Source: Sweltsa coloradensis (lineage: Eukaryota > Arthropoda > Insecta > Plecoptera > Chloroperlidae). From it: a DNA stretch of 64,000 nucleotides. The notes below the pieces were generated by a model, which had not been told where the DNA came from, ran no database searches, and saw nothing but the letters and a program-made list of their open reading frames with translations. Each line of letters opens with the position of its first letter. Position 1 is the stretch's first letter. The translations under genes and the position numbers were made by a program. Location: assembly GCA_024449915.1 (NCBI GenBank), contig JAMZAV010002205.1:186001-250000 (forward strand), read 5' to 3'. Of this stretch, positions 35,201-44,200 are shown piece after piece.

Positions 35201-38200
35201 CTACTCCTTTCGAAAAGTACCAAGGGGACCAACGGCTTAACGTCCCATCCGAAAGGACGGTGTAACTTTGACAGTCATGTAGGTTCCTCCACTAACCCGG
35301 ACTGCCGAGCAGACGTCGAGGAGAACGAAGCCGTTACACTAGCTTTTGAACCCTCCATCTGCTCTAACCAGCGGTATACGTAGGTTTCAGGATAGAGCGG
35401 TCACCCACTCTACCCATGACCATGCCCGATTCTGCTTAACTTCGGTGTTCGAGTGGGAACCGGTTAAACGAGCTCGGCTAAACCGCTGGCTTTGAGATGG
35501 TTTGAAGTTGGACATATTTTCATGAAACAAATGCCAAGAAAAAGATCAATTGGCAGCGGTGTTGGGTAGAAACTTTTAAAAAAGAACGCATTCATTTTTT
35601 CGGGAACTTATGAAGGAACGTGTTCCATTCTTAGTTAGCGCCTATAGAGGAACTTTCAACACAAAAGTTATAAATTTTGTGAAAGTTTTAAATTTTTTTT
35701 TTTTTAAAATAAACCAAGTTCCTTTCATTCTTAGAGATGTTATAAAACCTGCCTTGCCTCTACATTTCAAAACTGATTTGGGTAGCTGATACGGATAGGC
35801 CCTACTATGGAAATTAGTGGTTCAAAAAGCAGTGGCGTAACCTCAACATGCATAACAAAAACTTGTAAAAATACAGCCAAACCTTACACACTCAAAAGAA
35901 ATGAGATCTCAAAAAGGGCCAAGCTCATCTACTCTTCCACATTTGCGCATTCTTAAACCATAAACGTACAGTGTGCCGTAACAGCATGCTTGAAAAGCTT
36001 GGCAAAATAGAATTTGCAATTAATAATTTAAACGGAATAGTTCATCCAAGTTCTTTTTTCTACTAAATTTAAACAAAATATCATGCAAATTCTATTTTGC
36101 CAAGCTTTTTAAGGATTACAGGACACTGTACGTTTATGAATTAAGAATGCGCAAATGTGGAAGGGTAGATGAGCTTGGCCCATTTTAAGATCTCATTTCT
36201 TTTGAGTGTCTATAAGGTTTGGCTGTATTTTTACAAGTTTTTGTTATGTGTGTGATCTCATTACTTTTTCAAGTTCCATTGCAAAATTATTTGTTGAAAT
36301 ATAATAATTTTACCATTGATTTAATTGCTATGGTATTACCAATTAACAATAGAATGTAAAATCTTGTGGTCCAAAGCCTGGTATTTTGTTAACAATGTAG
36401 GCGATCATTGTCAAGTAACTATAGTTACTTGTTGATTGTATGCCTGTAGCCCTAAGGCTTATATTAAAACCTTTATTTGGAAGCCTTCCAGCAAACTTTT
36501 TCATCTTTTTCTTTCAAAAGACACTATATCACTATTACCTTAATGTCCATGTAAAATATGAACGTTGCAGCCCCACCCGTTTGGTCAGAATCGCGGGCCG
36601 ATTGAAACTGACGAATTAGACCGTAATAGCAGTAGCAGTAGTTAACATCCTTAAAGGCATTAATCACAATGGATGAAGTATTTTTTTAATACAAGAAGGT
36701 GTACAAAAAATAAGAATGGCGGACATTTTGGCAACCTTGGATGAGGCCTATGCCCTATACAACGGTTTGTTTTGACGCGCGCCTGGGGGCATATGACGCG
36801 GGTGGATGGCTGAGCTGACCGAGCCGGCCGGGCGAGGGTAGACACTCGGTTTTGAACACGTGTTGAATTTAGTAAGGGGTTGACATTCTGTGTGGATGGA
36901 GTGTTCGCAGATTTGTTCTAGCACAGTGACAGCTCAACAAGTGTTTTAAGTACTAATTTAATTAGTGTGCTGTGGTGTGGTAGTGAATAGCATTACAAGG
37001 TTTGTCGAGATATGTGAAGAGTACGGATGGCTCATTGACTACAGTTAACAAAGTGTGGATTTTGTCTTCTTTTAGATTCTAGTAGTTTTTTTAAAGTTAG
37101 TGATACGTGTGTCATACAAAGAGACGGCAAACATACCGAATAATTCTTAGTTTTATAAATAATAAATGTGTGACGCGTGAGTGTTTGTCCAACTGTCTGA
37201 AAATGGTGTTAACGTGTTGTGCTTATGGATGTAACAACAAATTAGTCAGTCCGATCAACATATCATTCCACCGTTTTCCAAACAGGGAAAAGTCGCCAGT
37301 GCGATATAAAAACTGGCTATCGAAAATTAACCGTATCAACTTTGTTCCCAGCAAATTTACTCGTGTATGTTCTGAACATTTCATCGAAAGCGATTATGAA
37401 ATCACGAATGGATTGAAAATGAAGCTTATGGAAAATGTTACACCGAAACGTGAATTAAAAAAAAGTGCAATACCATCTGTAAAATTGAGAGGTAGCGTTG
37501 AGACCCCGTTAAAAAAAGAACGCACTTCATCTTATGTTGCCGCTAAAAACAAGCGAGATCTAATCGACAATATTCAAGACCAAAGTTTACCAAAACGTAA
37601 AAGGCCGAAAAACCTTGCCCTCTACTTCACGCCGTAATAACCCTACTGTTAGTATTGTTGCCGCCTCTACTAATGATGAAACGTTCGAGAATAATAAAGC
37701 GAAATCTAAAGATATTGACATCCAGTGTGAACTTGGATTTGAAACCCTGATAAGAGCTAATCAGCTTGCGGAGGGGGAGACAGATCTAAGTTCAGAAAGT
37801 GAATCCGACGAAAGCGATAAAATCTATCACGATGAACCCTTTGAAACGGGAAGTTCTGACGCAGATGAATCTGTGAATGACATTGACAGTCAATGTGATG
37901 ACAGCGATGACGATCAATACACTGATTACGATGAGAAAATAAGTTCTTCAGTTTTCCTCGTGTTGTGGGCGCAGCTGGAAATTTTGTTCAACTTTTGTTT
38001 GACATGTGGATCACCTGTTATTAATTTACAAAAAATGTAACGGGATGCATGTTGGCAGTCCAAACTATGTGTCACAATGGGCATTCAAAAACGTGGCATT
38101 CACAGCCCAAGAAGGGGAAAATTCCAACCGGAAATGTCATTGTATCTGCTGCTATTTACACCTGTGGAATAAGTTTTTTAGCCTTCAAGAATTTTGCAAA

Positions 38201-41200
38201 TGTATTGCAACTAGCATTCGTTTCCGCCTCAACATTTTACAGGCATGTCAAAACGTATGTGCGTCCTGCAATACTAGACACATGGACAACAATGCGAGAT
38301 AGTGAACTAACACAATAAAAACAATCAAATCAAGATATTTGGGTTTCTGGGGATGGCCAATTTGATTCACCGGGCTTCACAGCCAAGTACGTAACTTACA
38401 GTGTAATGCATGTTGTGTCGGGTAAAATCATCGATTTTATAATAGTACAGCGTGGTCAAGTTGAGGGAGAATTAGAAAAGGCTGCTTGTTCTAAGATTTT
38501 ACAATCACTGACAAGTGAAATCAACATCAAACTTTTTCTCTCTGATCGACATAGAGGGATTGGTGCATTGATTAGAACCGAGTATCCCAGTATTACTCAC
38601 GAGTACGATGTGTGGCACCTTTCCAAAAGTTTAGCAAAGAAACTAAAAGCGATCGAGAAAAAAATCCACTTGTCGGTGATTGGAAACAGAGTATCATTAA
38701 CCATTATGGTGGTCCTCTAAAACATGCAATGGAAATGAAGACGAGCTAATTGAGAAGTTTACTAGCGTAATGGAGCATGTTTCGAACACACATGTGTGGA
38801 CTGGAAATAATTTCTATCACAAATGTGACCACGAGGAAATTGGAAGCGAAGAACATACATACAAAAAGTGGATAAAGGTGGGCACGGTAGCACACCAAGC
38901 ACTGAGCAAAGTTGTTTTGGATAAAACATTTTTGAAAGACGCAAGGCACGCCAAAAACTACTGCCACACAGCGGTCTGATTCTGTAAAATCGTTATGGAA
39001 GATAACGATCGTTATCTGGCACTTTAGCGACAATTTTGCGTGTCGACTGATTCTGTAAAAATGATAGCGATCGCTATGATAACGAGAATGAAAAAGGAGT
39101 CGCTATGCTATGCTATCAAGATACGATAAATGGCGGCCGTAGCGACTATTTTACAGAATCAGGTCGATAACGATAATTTATAACGATTGATATTTCATAT
39201 CAACCGTGATCGCTATCGCTATCATAGCGACTATTTTACAGAATCGCACTGCAGGTATGTTATCATATTATTCTGTTATAAAAAATGAAACTAGATAACA
39301 GGTTGTTAACGTTATAAAAACAAATTATTGGACTTTTCACTGTTATTAATATCTTTATTTAAAATGTGATAATTCGATTTCTTGACAGAAATGTTATCAA
39401 ACAAACAATTAAAAACTGTGACTGTTGTGTCTGTTGTTGTAGTCTGTTGTGGTTTTTTAATTGTTAGTTTGATAAAGATTTCTGTAAAGAAATCGAAATA
39501 TCACATTTCAAATAAAGATATTAATAACAGTGAAAAGTCCAATGATTTGTATTTATAACATTATTCTGTGTTCTAAATTATTTATTGTTGTGGGGTCGGT
39601 AGACGATCTCTAAAAGAGAGCCCCTACTAACCGTCGCTAAACTGAACCGCTCAGATCAGGTTTGAAAATTTAATTGGTTTTCTAGGAATTCTTTGGTGAA
39701 CAAACATAATTACAAATGTACTGTTTTGGTCATTGAATTGAAATTTGAACTGCCTAGCGGACAGGGGAATACAAGTTATGACGATGATTATGATAATGAT
39801 GAGTATTATGATTTTATTTATATGATTTTAGGGCGAGTGTGGAAAATTATTCTTTTTTGTTACTGTGCTTTTCGCGTGCATGACCATCAAAGTAATAAAT
39901 TAATACATTAATTAATTAATTAATTAAAATTAATAATTAAAATCACTCATTTTAGGCGCTCTCGAGAGCTATCACAACGAAAGACTGGTGTACACACCAA
40001 AACGACTTCATTTTCCGTACGATGGTATGGTGGCGCGATCGGCTCTTGCAGTCATCAGCCACAATGCAAATACTGGAAGAAAATGCATTGGTGAAACGTT
40101 AAGATTTTCGAAGGCTCAACGGCAATGGGTGCTTGTGAAAAAATATGAGCATAAGTCAACTATATGCGTGACAAGCTTATGAAGAAGATAAAGAAGTTCA
40201 ACACCTATGACATATCTCAATATAAAACAGATGTACCACAAAACATTGCGCCAATACCCAAGCCATCCATGGGGGAAGTAAAGGGGAGGCCAAGATATGC
40301 ACGTTTTGAAAAAGTGTAATGAGGTAAGCATTTCAATGGTTAAATGTGGATATTTTGGACAACAAAATCAAAATCAGGTTTATGATACTGTAATGTGGTT
40401 TTCATAATAATCCGTGGGTTAAAATCGTGTTACCTACAAATACACTGTTCTAATCTTTACAATGATAAAGAAATCATTAAAGTAGAATCACTTTTAGTCA
40501 AAGTAGTCCCGAGTACTCCCGTATGCGACTTTAAATCCTACTTATCGTTGGTCTTTACACGTGGAAGTAACAAAAACGGTTGCCTAGCATTGTTGAGAGA
40601 ATGAATGTTAATAATATACCCGCTCAAAACCATCATGGATAGTAATACAATCGAAATTAGCACGCAAATTTGTGAATTTTCCGATTCGTGACAATATAAG
40701 CACTCTGTGTTGGTATCCATTGATGTACATTCATTACAACTACACCATTTAAGATCACCTTTCCTGCCACTAAACTGTTTTATCCAGGCTTATTTTTCTT
40801 AATTTTTCTTGAGATTTCCCCTCTGTTCTCTTTCTGTGTATGAAGGCTCGAAAATGAAGGGAGCTAATCCTAACATCCTGTAGGCTACATAGAACAAAAC
40901 ACTTTTCAACTGACCCGTCCCGTGCCCGATGGTATTGAATGGGCGGGCAGTGAGCGGCCGCATTCACTCGAGTCGATCGGTAGCGAAGCTCTGTAGCCAT
41001 CCATCTACGTCACGGGTGGTGACGTCACGCACTACACAATTTCCACAATATTGGTCGTACCATGTTTATTTATTGACCGATTTCTTTCATTTTTTTTTCT
41101 AAATTCCTAAAATAAAATTAGGTTTAACATAAGTAAGCAACAAGTCAATGTGAGAATATGGCTTTAAAGTGATTTTGAGCATGTTTCAAGCCATTTTTTC

Positions 41201-44200
41201 ACCAAGAAGGAATGCTCGTACCCCAACCAAATTTGGCATGTGTTGTCAGGTACTTAAATCCCCTTGATTTTGATAGTTTTTAAGTTCACATCACGTTTCA
41301 TGATGGCTGGGTGACACCTCGAAATCACCCTAACTCTGCTTGCTGTATAAGGTGCTTGAGTGTGTAGCGCACCGCGACTTGGCTGCGGCGCCTTAACGGG
41401 CACCTAGATTGATGAACCTATCATTTTTTATCACAACGGCGTTGGGTCAAAAATTGAGACCGAAATTCCATGTGTGCCATGATTTTTCCGCTAAAGCAAC
41501 TATTAAGTATTAAACTTTAAACATTTTAGGAACTTAAAAGTTCCTTTTTGTGTTATGATCTGTAACCTTTAAAAGTTATTTTTGACAGCAAAGAAGCTTA
41601 GCTTTTAAAGTTCCTTTGTTTGCGGGAACTTACTCAACTTTGATTGGCAGCAGGACGCTTATGGGAGAGAGGAGAGAGCTGGGATCCTGGGAATATGTGG
41701 GAGAGAAACAAATACGATTGTGGGGGGTGGGGGGATAAAATAGGGTGACCGGACGTCCCGATTTTCCCAGGACAGTTCTGGTTTACAGGCTCTCCCAGTA
41801 TATCCCAAGAGACACTACCCGGGATGTCCTTCTTCTTCTTCTTCTTCTTATGCCAGCAATTGACCTATTTGGCCATCATGCGTTTCCGTGTTTCCCAGTA
41901 GAGATAGGATTCTCCTTCTGCCTCCTCCATATCTTTTGGCATTGCGTCTCTTATTTCTTGAAGTACCGGGCATCTACGTAGGTGCTCCCTGGTATGCTGT
42001 TCTGTAGCACATAGTGTACATGTGCTTGAGTCAGTTATCCCTAGTTTATGAAGGTGTGTAGCTAGCAGGTCATGACCGGTTTCCAATCTGAATTGTGCCG
42101 TCTCAGTCTGCCGATTTCTCCACTTTGTTTTTTTTTGTGGCTGCTCCTTGCCACTGTTTGCCTTTACTTGCCTTCTCCCATACCTTTTTGATGTTGTTTT
42201 TCACTGCCGTGTTCACATGAGATTTAACGGCATTGTAGGATAGGGGCTTCTTGTTCTGCTTCATCCTGCTCCCCTCTTTCGCGAGTCTGTCTGCTTCTTC
42301 GTTTCCTTGTATGTTACAGTGTGCTGGCACCCACTGTAAGGTAACCTGTTTTTTCCTGTTTACCAGCCAGACCAGTAGTCTTTTACACTCCAACGTCTCA
42401 CTGTCTCTCATGTCCTTACTCACAATGGCCTGTATGGCTGCTTTGGAGTCTGTGAGAATGACTGCTTTTGGTATTTGCTGTTCCTTTATTTTAGTAAGTG
42501 CTACTTTGATTGCCTTGATTTCTCCGTCATAACTGCTTCCATTACGTCCTGCTGGCAATGCTTGCTGGAATGCATTGCAGTATACCCCAGCCCCTGCTTT
42601 TCCCTCCCCTGGGGTAGCAGACCCGTCTGTATATACAAGTACCCATTCCCCCCAAATGTATTGGTTTTCCATTCTTGGACGTATTTTATAGTTATAAATC
42701 GTCATCATTTCAATCATTTACATGTCTACAAATACTGTATTGTCCTGAATATAAGCCTAGCCTTTTTTTCATTATTTAAGTGTGAAAGTCCCTTACAAGC
42801 TTATGTATATGCATATTATGCATTGTTTTATTTATATCACAACAAGGAAATTTAGGGGCCGGCTTATATTCAGGGTCGGCATATATTCGGCACAATACTC
42901 ACTACTTTCATCAATACTGGTACTTCATTTCTTTCATGCACATAATAAACAGCATTGCTTCTGCTTATTGTGAATTAACTTAGTGCTTTTAAACATTTTT
43001 CAGTAGGGTTACTGAATACAATTACAATGGGTAGCTGCAGGGCAGGTGCAAGTTTAATAAAAACTTGCAGACGAACGTCCTTCCTAAAGATGAAAAACAC
43101 AAGAGGCTATGGTACTTTTGCAAAAAAAACAAAAAACTTGTGAAAAACTGGTTTCTGGAAAACAATTGCCCCCACCTTTTTTCGAATGTTTCTGTCCCGG
43201 GTTTTAGTTTAAATACATGGTCACCCTACTGACTGACATGTTCCAAGTGTTTAATCATTTGTGCCAGAAATTAGATATCCGCCTCGCCAAGTTGTCTCTT
43301 AAATCTCCCGCTCCCTGGTCAGCTGGTCAGCTACATGTAGTGTTCACTGAGCTATCAACATCAGCCACTCATAGGTAGCAGTTGGTTACAAACATTGCAT
43401 ACATGGGGTTACAAGTCAAAAACAGCTTTTCGTTTTAATACGTTTGACAAGGTTGCTTTAACGTTGATTTCTACTAGGCTACATTTGCAAGTTCTAATAA
43501 TTTAGTGCATGACATTAATGTTGGCCCAAGGTTAATGCAGTTCTTAGGGTTTATCTTCCCAAACCAAAGCCTAGACAAACAAATCAAATTACCACTCACC
43601 TTACAAAACCTAAAACCAATATCAGCGTCAGACCAAGACCCCAACCTGCGTGTTGAAAGACGGAAGGCAGCGTCAAGGCACCAGTTCCTACGATCAAGTT
43701 GAAGACGTACACAAGGCCAGTCTGAAAAACAAAACAAAGTAGAATTAAAACACCTAGGTAATATATCCTTTAGACACTGGACGTGGTAGGTGTCAGAGGA
43801 GGTGGGCTGAAGAGAAACCAAGCTAAATGGAATCACTAACCAGTCAATAGATTCATTAGATTGAAGGAAATTGTGAAGAGGGCAGTCTACCAGCAACCCC
43901 ATGGGTAGGCCTACACAGCAAGAGATAACAACTCCATGAAAAACAATTGTTGGAGATTGCAACTGCGGGGCCTAGGCCCAAATGGTAGGAGGCCTGGTAC
44001 AAATAAAATAGGGATGGCTAGGGCCGAGGCCTAGAGGTCAAGATGGACCTATCCCTCCACCTCCACTGGCCAAAAAAGTAAACCTAGGCCTAGGCCCTAC
44101 TAGCCTAGCCCTAAGCAGTAAACCCTAAAACAAAGTAGACCTAGCCTACCCTATCGGATAGTAGGTAGGGTAGTAGGCCAGGCCTAGCCTAGGCTACCTC

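Larger units (their letters stand above)
37203..40319 (+). pseudogene. THAP-domain DNA transposase, broken
   Basis: ATG 37203 opens MVLTCCAYGCNNKLVSPIN with the THAP signature: Cys-x3-Cys near residues 6-10, NWL near 38, CSEHF near 55. The open part ends at 37637. An acidic linker follows in another frame (37615-38040). Next are segments recognisable as a transposase core: a cysteine-containing region 38041-38290; GQFDSPGFTAKYVTYSVMHV and LSDRHRGIGALIRTEYPSIT with DVWHLSKSLAKKL (38345-38680); WIKVGTVAHQALSKVVLDKT (38860-38970); ESYHNERLVYTPKRLHFPYD with ARSALAVISHNANTGR (39955-40085); and a tail to TAA near 40317. Several frameshifts and stops plus two inserted MITEs make it non-functional. 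Confidence 0.75.
36651..41167 (+). mobile_element. Kolobok-like DNA transposon (TTAA target), decayed
   Basis: The left boundary TTAAAGGCATTAATCACA (36651) and the reverse complement of the right boundary, TTAAAGCCATATTCTCACA (ending 41167), are similar inverted termini beginning at TTAA. TTAA duplication plus a THAP-domain transposase is the known combination for Kolobok. The coding part is at 37203-40319. Two later insertions split it (38976-39246 and 39311-39559). Confidence 0.68.
35549..41650. mobile_element. Candidate large hAT-like element containing the Kolobok element
   Basis: ATTGGCAG occurs exactly at 35549-35556 and 41643-41650. Inside, the left end CGGTGTTGGGTAGAAAC and the right end GGAACTTACTCAACTTTG are weakly inverted (shared GTTGxGTA). 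GGAACTT words recur near both ends (35600-35660, 41530-41640). The ends are degenerate, so the assignment is tentative. If real, the palindromic MITE and the Kolobok-like element inserted into it. Confidence 0.42.
41741..43228. mobile_element. Possible hAT element with LINE and MITE inserted
   Basis: TAGGGTGACCGGACGTCCCG at 41741 and ATACATGGTCACCCTA ending 43228 share a 10-bp inverted terminus, and CCCGGGA-like blocks lie near both. The flanks (GGATAAAA, CTGACTGA) do not match, so these could be ends of two different copies. Confidence 0.38.

Noticed and set aside
35370..35490. 5S rRNA gene
   Set aside because: Clear 5S similarity but with many changes in paired regions, and fused to a SINE body and tail.
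35829..35842. CAGTGGCGTAAC as the end of another hAT MITE
   Set aside because: No inverted partner or flanking duplication was found nearby.
42251..42855. Plus-strand frames of 93 and 126 codons
   Set aside because: Mostly antisense to the LINE RNase H frame, the second extending into the adjacent MITE; no motif.
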